From assembly GCA_023424785.1 (NCBI GenBank), contig JAFADP010000039.1, forward strand, positions 1 through 16,187: a DNA stretch of 16,187 nt. Reading direction: 5' to 3'. This stretch comes from Bacillota bacterium (GTDB lineage: Bacteria > Bacillota > Clostridia > Clostridiales > Clostridiaceae). Positions 8,873 through 14,685 of this stretch are shown in pieces (the first letter of the stretch is position 1; the number at the start of each line of letters is the position of its first letter). A model generated the notes under the pieces. That model was not told the DNA's origin, did no database searches, and saw only the letters and a list, made by a program, of their open reading frames with translations. Made by a program: the position numbers and the translations under genes.

Positions 8873-9022
8873 ATGGCAGTAAAAGACTACAGAGAAATGT
8901 TAATAAGCACAATTCTTGCCTTTGCAAAAAAAGAGCAACATAATGAAATTACAAGAGCGTATCTTGCTCAATTATCTTTCGATGAATTAAATGAGTTAGC
9001 TAATAAATTACAAGCTAAATAA
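8873..9022 (+). CDS. Small hypothetical protein, 49 residues
   Basis: I do not recognise this protein. It is a 49-residue helical, soluble-looking polypeptide opening MAVKDYREMLISTILAFAKK and ending FDELNELANKLQAK, with no signal or membrane segment. The open frame extends upstream to 8819. I chose the ATG at 8873 because a strong AAAGGAGGAGGG ends a few bases before it, while the upstream Met overlaps the -35/-10 region. It has its own promoter and a strong terminator, so it forms a small monocistronic unit likely to be well expressed. Confidence 0.8.
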   Translation: MAVKDYREMLISTILAFAKKEQHNEITRAYLAQLSFDELNELANKLQAK

Positions 9023-9053
9023 GAGAGGAAGAGAAATGGAACAGTCCAAAGAG

Positions 9054-9103
9054 AAATAAAAGAGAGTAACTTATAAAAAATATAAGAATACTCTCTTTTA
9101 TTT
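9054..9103 (+). terminator. Rho-independent terminator after the 49-residue gene
   Basis: Arms 9054-9068 and 9089-9103 (AAATAAAAGAGAGTA with its exact complement) pair over 15 bases. Inside them CTTATA and TATAAG pair again. The T-rich 3' arm is followed by CATTT. The A-rich left side could also stop transcription on the other strand. Confidence 0.8.
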
Positions 9104-9125
9104 CATTTAAGAAGGGGAATTTTAA

Positions 9126-10058
9126 ATGATAATGTATATATTAATTATATTAACTATATTAGCTATAATATTCCTACTATTTATAAAAATATGTAGTGAA
9201 ATTGCTTTAAATAAAGCTTTTTACAAAAAGAAAAAGAATAAAGAAGATGCATTTAATTCTTTACGAAAAAGAGGAATACTAGACGAAAGTATTTATAATA
9301 AATTTAATTTTCAAGATGTAAGTATAATTTCAAAAGATAACTTAATATTAAAAGGTCATCTTATTGAAAACTATAAAGATAGCAATAATTATATAATACT
9401 AGTTCATGGATATACAGCAAACTATCATATTCATATACCTTTTGTACCACTATTTATAAAAGAAGGCTTTAATATTCTTTTAGTAGATGAAAGAAATCAT
9501 GGAGAAAGCCAGGGAGACTTTTTAAGTTATGGATACTTTGAAAGAGATGATTTAGACCTTTGGATAAATTACCTAGAAAAAAGAAAAGGACAAAAGTTAT
9601 TTTTAGGATTGCATGGACAATCAATGGGGGCTGCTACAGTACTAATGTGTGGAGCAAGAAATCCAAAGGTAAGATTTATCATTGAAGATTGCGGATATAA
9701 TAGTGCAAAAGAAATAATAAAAGACCAATGCTTAAAAAAAATGAAATTTATGCCTTTTAAATTTGTATATTATCTTTTAAGAAGAAAAGTACGAAAATTA
9801 TATAACTTTGATTTAGATAAAGTAACACCTATGGAAGATATATTAAAAAGTGATGTCCCAATACTATTTATACATGGAAATAGCGATGATTATGTTCCGT
9901 GTAGAATGAGTGAAGAGATGTATAAAAAAAGAAAAAATCCTAAAGATGATATACTAATAGTAGAAAAAGCAGACCATCTTATGGCATATGATTTAGAAAA
10001 GGAAGAATATGAGAGAAAAGTACATGATTTCATTGAAAAAGTAAGAAATACAGTCTAA
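9126..10058 (+). CDS. Membrane-anchored alpha/beta hydrolase
   Basis: Serine hydrolase, probably an esterase- or lipase-like enzyme tethered to the membrane. Residues 2-22 form one hydrophobic helix followed by a basic stretch (KKKKNK). The remainder is an alpha/beta hydrolase domain: oxyanion-hole motif LVHGYTAN, DERNHGES, nucleophile elbow GQSMG with Ser166, acid Asp254 in HGNSDDYVP, and catalytic His284 in KADH. The triad is complete. 310 residues and this architecture match the widespread Firmicutes YqkD/FrsA-like group of uncharacterised hydrolases. GAAGGGGA precedes the ATG at 9126; a second ATG two codons later is an alternative. It follows a strong terminator, but I found no clear promoter in the short gap. 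Confidence 0.9.
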   Translation: MIMYILIILTILAIIFLLFIKICSEIALNKAFYKKKKNKEDAFNSLRKRGILDESIYNKFNFQDVSIISKDNLILKGHLIENYKDSNNYIILVHGYTANYHIHIPFVPLFIKEGFNILLVDERNHGESQGDFLSYGYFERDDLDLWINYLEKRKGQKLFLGLHGQSMGAATVLMCGARNPKVRFIIEDCGYNSAKEIIKDQCLKKMKFMPFKFVYYLLRRKVRKLYNFDLDKVTPMEDILKSDVPILFIHGNSDDYVPCRMSEEMYKKRKNPKDDILIVEKADHLMAYDLEKEEYERKVHDFIEKVRNTV

Positions 10059-10095
10059 AACGAGTAAATTTCATGCTTTTATAAATTTCAAAATA

Positions 10096-10104
10096 TGGTA
10101 TAAT
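10096..10104 (+). promoter_or_regulatory. Extended -10 promoter of tRNA-Glu
   Basis: TGGTATAAT combines a TGN extension with a perfect -10 at 10099-10104, 12 bases before the mature tRNA 5' end. The -35 region is not consensus. Confidence 0.65.
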
Positions 10105-10116
10105 AATACATGTTCT

Positions 10117-10191
10117 GGTTCATTGGTCAAGTGGTCAAGACGGCACCCTCTCACGGTGCAATCAGGGGTTCGATTCCCCTATGAACTACCA
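10117..10191 (+). tRNA. tRNA-Glu (anticodon CUC), CCA encoded
   Basis: Folds into a complete 75-base cloverleaf: acceptor GGTTCAT with ATGAACT (first pair G-U), D stem GTC/GAC, anticodon stem GCACC/GGTGC around the loop CTCTCAC, T stem AGGGG/CCCCT around TTCGATT, discriminator A and encoded CCA. The central triplet CTC reads GAG. It stands alone with its own promoter and terminator. Its 3' end is a conventional place for integrative elements, but I saw no second copy of the 3' sequence in the window. Confidence 0.96.
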
Positions 10192-10199
10192 TACCTACC

Positions 10200-10236
10200 T
10201 TCAAGTTAGTAAAAATACTAACTTGAATTTTTTTTT
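10200..10236 (+). terminator. Rho-independent terminator of tRNA-Glu
   Basis: TTCAAGTTAGTA (10200-10211) pairs perfectly with 10216-10227 across a loop of four A, followed by nine T. Confidence 0.93.
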
Positions 10237-10295
10237 GTAAATAAAAATTCAATGAACATTAAATGTTCTAACAGGACTATAAATGGAAATTAAGA

Positions 10296-10362
10296 CAATA
10301 AAAAAAAGCACAGAAAAACCACCAGTTTAGCCAGTTTAGATGGTGGTCTTCCTGTGCTTTTT
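10296..10362 (-). terminator. Terminator of the minus-strand small RNA
   Basis: On the minus strand, 10362-10341 pairs with 10324-10303 over 22 bases. Two of the pairs are G-U on the minus-strand RNA but would be A-C mismatches in a plus-strand RNA, which indicates the direction of transcription. A T-run finishes the 3' side. The 16-base loop and the adjoining stem contain a tandem 9-base repeat. Confidence 0.85.
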
Positions 10363-10420
10363 AGTGCAATAGCCCAAAAAATGTTCTTGAATAAGCTTAG
10401 CATTGCGAGTGTTAAGCTTA
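10296..10420 (-). ncRNA. Candidate small RNA of about 120 nt, possibly an orphan antisense-type RNA
   Basis: A complete sRNA transcription unit is visible on the minus strand: consensus promoter, transcript starting at about 10420, and a strong terminator. The RNA has a 5' hairpin whose arms (10413-10422 and 10390-10399, TAAGCTTATT with its complement) pair perfectly over 10 bases. An open linker of about 25 bases follows, then the 22-bp terminator hairpin. If transcription starts at 10420, the first two bases of the 5' arm are lost. No convincing ribosome-binding site or start codon lies in the transcript. This architecture resembles the antitoxin RNAs of clostridial type I toxin-antitoxin loci, but I found no hydrophobic toxin ORF on the opposite strand. 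Function unknown. Confidence 0.7.
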
Positions 10421-10425
10421 TTACT

Positions 10426-10455
10426 ATTATAATATTCATCAATTGTAATTGTCAA
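10426..10455 (-). promoter_or_regulatory. Consensus sigma-A promoter of the minus-strand small RNA
   Basis: Read on the minus strand, TTGACA (10455-10450) and TATAAT (10431-10426) are both perfect matches, with an 18-base spacer. It is the best promoter match in the window and is not followed by a protein gene. Confidence 0.85.
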
Positions 10456-10633
10456 GGGAAATAACCATTTTTTAGAAAAAAATGAGTATTTCAATAAGTT
10501 TATAACTGAATTATACTATGTAAATAACACCACCTATTTTATAAAATTATAAAATGAAATTAAAATATATACACCATAAATTATATAATAATACAATAAT
10601 AGCATTAATTTACATAAAAATAACATAAAGCTA
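10456..10633. other. AT-rich spacer with one palindrome
   Basis: I see no gene here. The only structure is ATTTTATAA and TTATAAAAT (10536-10544 and 10547-10555), a perfect 9-base inverted repeat with a two-base centre. It may be an operator or simply a product of composition. It separates the divergent sRNA promoter and the lysozyme-side promoter. Confidence 0.4.
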
Positions 10634-10662
10634 TTGGAATTTATATATATTAGTAGTATAAT
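10634..10662 (+). promoter_or_regulatory. Sigma-A promoter upstream of the two-hairpin element and the GH25 lysozyme
   Basis: TTGGAA (10634-10639) and a perfect TATAAT (10657-10662) are spaced by 17 bases. The predicted transcript starts near 10669 and reads into two hairpins, then towards the lysozyme start at 10916. Confidence 0.7.
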
Positions 10663-10668
10663 AGAAGT

Positions 10669-10800
10669 GATTTCAAAAGGTTTCATTTTATGTAGAGATT
10701 ATTAAAAGGGGGAAAATAATCTCTTATATAAGAATCAGTAGTTATTTTTATACAAAATAGTCAGTAATGTTTTTAGGGGAACGTTACTGGCTATTTTGTT
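10669..10800 (+). ncRNA. Two-hairpin RNA with G-rich loops: small RNA or long leader of the lysozyme
   Basis: Hairpin 1 has perfect 10-bp arms AGAGATTATT (10694-10703) and 10715-10724 around the loop AAAAGGGGGAA. Hairpin 2 has 20-bp arms 10752-10771 and 10780-10799, with two G-U pairs, around the loop TTTAGGGG. The G-U pairs favour plus-strand transcription. Hairpin 2 could be an intrinsic terminator, though the following bases (TATAGATAATATTT) are not a clean T-run. If it terminates, this is an sRNA of about 130 nt; if not, it is a structured leader of about 250 nt ahead of the lysozyme. Both loops present GGGGA at or next to their 3' edge, like Shine-Dalgarno mimics or CsrA-type GGA sites. 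No known riboswitch class was recognised. Confidence 0.55.
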
Positions 10801-10915
10801 ATAGATAATATTTATTATTGTAAAACAAATAAGTTATTAAAAAAATAAAGTTATTATTAAGTAGTAGATTTTTTAATTATTCATTAATAGATTATAAGTG
10901 AGAGGAGTGAATAAT

Positions 10916-11860
10916 ATGAAAGGAATTGATATAAGTAATCATAATGGAAGAATAAATTTTAGTGAAGTAAAATCAAGTGGAATAGATGTTGTTTATATAA
11001 AAGCTACTGAGGGGACAACCTATATAGATCCTTATTTAAATCAACATTATAATGGAGCTAAAGCATTAGGATTATCTACAGGCTTTTATCATTTTTTGGT
11101 TAGCACATCAGCACCAGAAACACAAGCAGAAAATTTTTTTAATTCGATAAAAGATAAGGAAAATAATCTTAAACCTTGTTTAGATGTAGAGGCGAGTGGA
11201 TTTAATGTAAATGACTATACTCAAAGGTTTATTAATAGATTTAAGCAATTATGTAATATGGATATTGTTATTTATAGTGGAGCTTACTATAGTAGGGATA
11301 ACTTTAATAGTACTATAAAAACTAATTATCCATTATGGGTAGCTCATTATGGTGTAGAGCCTTGGAAAAGTAGTATAAATACAGGATTTGTTACTATAGC
11401 AGGACATCAATATACAGAGAAAGGACGAATATCAGGAATTAGCACTAATGTAGATCTTAATGTGTTTAATGATAATATATTAATTAGTAAATCTTCTGGT
11501 AATGGTAATAATTCAAATAATGATTGGTTAGCAGAATATTTAAAAAGTTGGGATTGGAATACTTGGGTTAGAGAATTGCAAGCTGAATGTAATGCCCAAG
11601 GTTTTAGTAACCAAAATGTTGATGGAATAGTTGGACCTATAACTCTTAGAGGATGTCCAACACTAAGGCAAGGAGCTAGAGGTAATATTACAAAATTACT
11701 ACAAAGAGTGTTAAAAGCTTATGGATTTGACAGTGGTAATATTGATGGTATTTTTGGATCACAGACTTATAATGCAGTTATATCATTTCAAAAGTCAAGA
11801 GGATTATCTCCAGATGGAATTGTAGGAAGAAATACTTGGAGTGCTATATTAGGTATATAA
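10916..11860 (+). CDS. GH25 lysozyme (1,4-beta-N-acetylmuramidase) with C-terminal peptidoglycan-binding module
   Basis: Peptidoglycan hydrolase cutting MurNAc-GlcNAc bonds. Residues 1-200 are a GH25 domain: GIDISNHNG with Asp5, KATEG with Glu32, KPCLDVEASG with the catalytic pair Asp90/Glu92, and NVDLNVF closing the barrel. An Asn/Ser/Gly-rich linker (about 198-210) leads to a wall-binding module (217-314) ending in a PG_binding_1-like repeat (IDGIFG, AVISFQK, DGIVGRNTW). No signal peptide or membrane segment is present, as in phage endolysins. The frame is open back to a GTG at 10898, but AGAGGAG (10901-10907) lies within that extension, so the ATG at 10916 is the likely start (314 residues). 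No terminator is evident directly after it. Confidence 0.93.
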   Translation: MKGIDISNHNGRINFSEVKSSGIDVVYIKATEGTTYIDPYLNQHYNGAKALGLSTGFYHFLVSTSAPETQAENFFNSIKDKENNLKPCLDVEASGFNVNDYTQRFINRFKQLCNMDIVIYSGAYYSRDNFNSTIKTNYPLWVAHYGVEPWKSSINTGFVTIAGHQYTEKGRISGISTNVDLNVFNDNILISKSSGNGNNSNNDWLAEYLKSWDWNTWVRELQAECNAQGFSNQNVDGIVGPITLRGCPTLRQGARGNITKLLQRVLKAYGFDSGNIDGIFGSQTYNAVISFQKSRGLSPDGIVGRNTWSAILGI

Positions 11861-11986
11861 TGTATATGTAAAAATTTAATTATTTTAAATATATTAAGAT
11901 AATGTTATAGAAACATTTAGGTTATAGTCATAGTATATAGTAATTAAACTTTAGAATAAAGCTAAAAGGTTAAAGGTGAAGTAATT

Positions 11987-12139
11987 ATGAAACGTTTAAT
12001 TATTGAAGCCAGAAGATTGGAATATCATGCTCATATAAATGCTTATACAGATGTTGGGGAATATTTTTGGAGTAAGTATATATCAATAAAAACACAGCTT
12101 AATTTAAGTTATAACTATATACTAAAAGATTTATGGTAG
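11987..12139 (+). CDS. Small hypothetical protein, 50 residues, between the two lysins
   Basis: I do not recognise this ORF. It opens MKRLIIEARRLEYHAHINAY and is rich in aromatic residues (YFW, YNY, terminal DLW), with no membrane helix, so it is not an obvious holin. AAAGGTGAAG lies at the right distance from the ATG, and a terminator follows 14 bases after the stop, which supports it as a real gene. I considered a Spo0E-like phosphatase because of the size and helical look, but the SQxxD signature is absent. 11861-11986 is AT-rich and holds no clear promoter, so it may be cotranscribed with the lysozyme. Confidence 0.5.
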   Translation: MKRLIIEARRLEYHAHINAYTDVGEYFWSKYISIKTQLNLSYNYILKDLW

Positions 12140-12152
12140 ATTTATTTATGTT

Positions 12153-12182
12153 AAGGTAGTTTCGTAAGATACTACCTTTTAT
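12153..12182 (+). terminator. Rho-independent terminator after the 50-residue ORF
   Basis: AAGGTAGT (12153-12160) pairs perfectly with ACTACCTT (12171-12178). TC/GA can add two inner pairs, and TTTTAT follows. It probably ends the lysozyme and small-ORF transcript. Confidence 0.75.
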
Positions 12183-12264
12183 CATAATATAAAAAATTAT
12201 AATTATTTATATTAAATACAGAAATTTATATAAATAAAAAGCTAATAAACATATATTGTATATG

Positions 12265-12411
12265 TGTCATAAAATTTATCTGATGTCTAGCCGTTGTAAC
12301 ACTCCCTTGTTCTATATAACAGGCAGCTAACAACGGACACGACCTTAGATTAACTCAGCTAAATTCAGTAGGAGATAAAAACTCCTACTGAATAAGTTTC
12401 GTTTTATGATA
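12265..12411 (+). ncRNA. Candidate multi-helix structured RNA element in the leader of the amidase gene
   Basis: Three helices nest as a junction. The closing helix P1 pairs TGTCATAAAA (12265-12274) with TTTTATGATA (12402-12411), with one G-U. The long arm P2 pairs ATCTGATGTC (12278-12287) with GACCTTAGAT (12341-12350), with one mismatch. It passes an internal loop and continues as CCGTTGT (12291-12297) with ACAACGG (12330-12336), capped by a small hairpin (12305-12323). P3 is a perfect 12-bp hairpin, ATTCAGTAGGAG (12363-12374) with 12382-12393. P3 is not followed by a T-run, so it is not a plain terminator. The element is much more GC-rich than its flanks and sits 55 bases before the ATG. 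I did not match it to any riboswitch, T-box or ribozyme consensus I know. 12183-12264 is AT-rich, with a CATATA/TATATG hairpin at 12250-12264 and no clear promoter. Confidence 0.55.
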
Positions 12412-12466
12412 TTAATATTTCAAATTTAAGAAAATTAAATTCTTAAGATTAGAAAGGGGTATATGT

Positions 12467-13330
12467 ATGAAAATAGCTGTAGATTGTGGTCATACTCTAA
12501 ATAGTGCTGATTATGGTGCAGTAGGTATTAAAAGTGAATCTTTATTAACTAGAGAAGTTGGAAAAGAGGTTATGAGACTTTTTAAAAATGAAGGTCATAG
12601 TGTAGTTGATTGTACAATAGACAATGCAAGTAGTTTAAGTTCATCATTATCTTATAGATATAACACTGCAAATAATAATAATTGCGATTATTATATAAGC
12701 ATTCACTTTAATGCTTTTAATGGTAATGCGAAAGGAACTGAAATACTTGTTTATAATAATGCAGATAGTAGAGTAAATGGTGTTTTAAGTAGTATTACAG
12801 CTTTAGGGTTTGAAAATAGAGGAGTAAAACAAAGAAAGAATCTTGCAGTATTAAAAAATACAAAAATGAAATCTATGTTAATTGAATGTTGTTTTTGTGA
12901 TAATGCTGAAGATATGAATTTATTTAACGGATTAAAAATGGCAAAATCTATAGTAGAAGGCTTTTTAGGTAAAACAATTAATACTGACGGTAAAAATAAT
13001 AATACTACAAGTGAAATTATTTCAAAAGATAATTGGATAGAGAGATTGCAAAGAGAATGTAATGCACAGGGATTTTCTAATCAAGTGGTAGATGGTATTG
13101 CAGGCACTAATACTTTAAATGGATGTCCAAATCTTAAATATGGTGCTAGAGGTAATATAACTAAACTACTTCAAGAAAAGCTTGTTAGTTTAGGATATTA
13201 TACCAATGGAATAGATGGAGTATTTGGTTTAGGTACAAAAAATGCAGTTATTAGTTATCAAAAATCAAAAGGGTTAGATAGTGATGGAATTGTAGGAAAA
13301 AATACTTGGAAGAGTATATTAGGATTATAA
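12467..13330 (+). CDS. N-acetylmuramoyl-L-alanine amidase (Amidase_3) with C-terminal peptidoglycan-binding module
   Basis: Zinc amidase that cleaves the MurNAc-L-Ala bond of peptidoglycan. Residues 1-175 form the Amidase_3 domain, with zinc ligands His9 (DCGH), Glu24 (ESLLTREVG) and His80 (ISIHFNA), and catalytic Glu140 in MLIECCFCDNAED. A short Asn/Thr linker (about 173-185) leads to a 98-residue wall-binding module (190-287) ending in a PG_binding_1-like repeat. No signal peptide is present, so export would need cell lysis, a holin or another route. AAAGGGG precedes the ATG at 12467; an ATG at 12463 is out of frame. The wall-binding module closely matches that of the lysozyme upstream. The gene is preceded by a structured RNA element and followed by a terminator. 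Confidence 0.94.
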   Translation: MKIAVDCGHTLNSADYGAVGIKSESLLTREVGKEVMRLFKNEGHSVVDCTIDNASSLSSSLSYRYNTANNNNCDYYISIHFNAFNGNAKGTEILVYNNADSRVNGVLSSITALGFENRGVKQRKNLAVLKNTKMKSMLIECCFCDNAEDMNLFNGLKMAKSIVEGFLGKTINTDGKNNNTTSEIISKDNWIERLQRECNAQGFSNQVVDGIAGTNTLNGCPNLKYGARGNITKLLQEKLVSLGYYTNGIDGVFGLGTKNAVISYQKSKGLDSDGIVGKNTWKSILGL

Positions 13331-13339
13331 TAAAAAAAC

Positions 13340-13378
13340 AAGATTGCCTAACTTTTTAGTTAGACAATCTTATTTTTT
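13340..13378. terminator. Bidirectional terminator between the convergent amidase and symporter genes
   Basis: AAGATTGCCTAAC (13340-13352) pairs with GTTAGACAATCTT (13359-13371) with one mismatch. ATTTTTTAT follows on the plus strand, and a run of seven A on the left gives a T-run on the minus strand. It slightly overlaps the symporter stop codon. Confidence 0.88.
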
Positions 13379-14681
13379 ATATATCAGCCTCTCCAGCAAT
13401 GCTAGATTCACTTATATTCATATTATTAAATACGTCCCTATCTACTGCCTTATCTTGATGAGCAACAATAGTAGTACATACTGCATCTCCGGTAATATTT
13501 ACTGCGGTTCTAGTCATATCTAATATACGGTCAATACCCATAATTAAAGCTATACCTTCAACAGGTAATCCAACAGAATTAAATACCATTGATAATGTTA
13601 TAAGTCCAACTCCAGGAACACCTGCAGTACCAATAGAAGCAAGTGTAGCAGTTGTTATAACTGTTATGTAATCAGAGGCAGTTAAATTAATTCCAAAAGC
13701 TTGTGCAACGAATACAACAGCAACACCTTGCATTATAGCAGTACCATCCATATTAATTGTAGCTCCTAAAGGAATTGTAAATGAAGATATTCTTTTTGAA
13801 ACTCCCATTTTTTTATGTAATGTACTTATTGAAAGTGGAATAGTTGCATTTGAAGTTGCAGTTGAAAATGCAAATCCCATAACAGGTGCAAACTTCTTTA
13901 TAAATTTAACTGGACTAAGTCTTGTAAATACTTTAAGTAATCCAAGATAAACAATAAAACATTGTATAGCAAGAGCTAAGAATACTGCTCCCATATACTT
14001 AAGCATAGGAATAAATGCACTAAATCCAATTTCAGAGAAAGTTTTTGCAATTAAGCAAAATACACCATATGGTGCGATTTTCATAACAATCATTGTCATT
14101 TCCATCATTACATCATTAAATTGAGTAAAGAAATTTCCTACTGTTTCTGCTCTATCATCAAGTTTTGCAAGTATTATTCCTACAAGTAAAGCAAAAAGTA
14201 TAATTTGTAGCATATTACCTTCTGTTAATGCTTGAATAGGGTTTTTAGGAATTATGTTTAAAAGTACTTCTGATATTGGTTGAGCTTCAGATACTGTAGT
14301 TTCAGCTGTTTCTATACTTGATATATCTAAGCCAATTCCAGGATTTATAACCTTAGCTACTCCAATAGCAACAGTAATAGCTATTGCTGTAGTTGCTAAG
14401 TAGAAAAGAATTGTTTTAACACCTACCTTACCAAGCTTTTTTGAATCTCCAATAGACATACTACCACAAATTAAAGAGCAGAATACTAAAGGAACAACAA
14501 GCATTTGCATTGCTCTTAAAAATCCATTACCAACTACATAAAACACTCCATTAATAATAAACTTATTTACAAAGTTATTAGAGGAGAAATAATAATGAAG
14601 AATAATACCAATAAGTCCCCCTATTAGAAGACTTATAAATATTTTAGTAGTTAGCCCCAATTTCTTTTTATTATTTTTCAT
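13377..14681 (-). CDS. Dicarboxylate/amino acid:cation symporter (DAACS family, probably glutamate/aspartate)
   Basis: Secondary transporter of the membrane that couples uptake of an acidic amino acid or dicarboxylate to Na+ or H+. 434 residues is typical for the family. Landmarks: hairpin 1 STATSNATIP (273-282), the unwound TM7 motif NMDGT (310-314), hairpin 2 with GTAGVPGVG, and TM8 DRILDMTRTAVNITGD (384-399). Residues equivalent to the GltPh substrate contacts are present: Asp388 (for Asp394), Arg391 (Arg397), Thr392 and Asn395 (Asn401), with Asp399 for the ion site. The arginine is the known hallmark of acidic substrate side chains. Its start codon is four bases after the stop of the reductase gene, and AAGGAAGG lies inside that gene, so the two are translationally coupled. 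Confidence 0.94.
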   Translation of the reverse strand: MKNNKKKLGLTTKIFISLLIGGLIGIILHYYFSSNNFVNKFIINGVFYVVGNGFLRAMQMLVVPLVFCSLICGSMSIGDSKKLGKVGVKTILFYLATTAIAITVAIGVAKVINPGIGLDISSIETAETTVSEAQPISEVLLNIIPKNPIQALTEGNMLQIILFALLVGIILAKLDDRAETVGNFFTQFNDVMMEMTMIVMKIAPYGVFCLIAKTFSEIGFSAFIPMLKYMGAVFLALAIQCFIVYLGLLKVFTRLSPVKFIKKFAPVMGFAFSTATSNATIPLSISTLHKKMGVSKRISSFTIPLGATINMDGTAIMQGVAVVFVAQAFGINLTASDYITVITTATLASIGTAGVPGVGLITLSMVFNSVGLPVEGIALIMGIDRILDMTRTAVNITGDAVCTTIVAHQDKAVDRDVFNNMNISESSIAGEADI

Positions 14682-14685
14682 AAAA

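Noticed and set aside
8742..8927. Minus-strand hydrophobic ORF of 61 residues opposite the small-gene promoter.
   Set aside because: It starts with a TTG without a ribosome-binding site and lies antisense to a well-supported promoter and gene; the hydrophobicity comes from T-rich antisense DNA.
9036..9059. Seven-codon ORF just upstream of the terminator at 9054-9103, as in leader-peptide attenuation.
   Set aside because: It has only a weak purine-rich region upstream, no regulatory codon run and no alternative hairpin. The terminator simply ends the previous gene.
10340..10372. Ten-codon hydrophobic plus-strand peptide (MVVFLCFLVQ) opposite the small RNA, considered as a type I toxin.
   Set aside because: Too short, no ribosome-binding site, and it lies wholly in the arm of the terminator hairpin.
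10336..10455. Minus-strand open frame of 39 codons from a TTG, overlapping the small RNA.
   Set aside because: The TTG is the first half of the perfect TTGACA -35 element and the frame runs through the -10. It has no ribosome-binding site or ATG.
11510..11566. Internal translation start giving a free wall-binding module, as known for some clostridial phage endolysins.
   Set aside because: No in-frame ATG or GTG with a ribosome-binding site is visible at the linker of the GH25 gene.
11987..12139. Spo0E-like aspartyl phosphatase.
   Set aside because: The SQxxD signature is absent; only size and helical appearance fit.
12278..12360. Hammerhead ribozyme, suggested by CTGATG.
   Set aside because: The conserved CUGAUGA and GAAA core elements are not both present in the right places.
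12265..12411. Retron-type msr-msd, because of end-pairing repeats and internal hairpins.
   Set aside because: No reverse transcriptase gene is present in the window.
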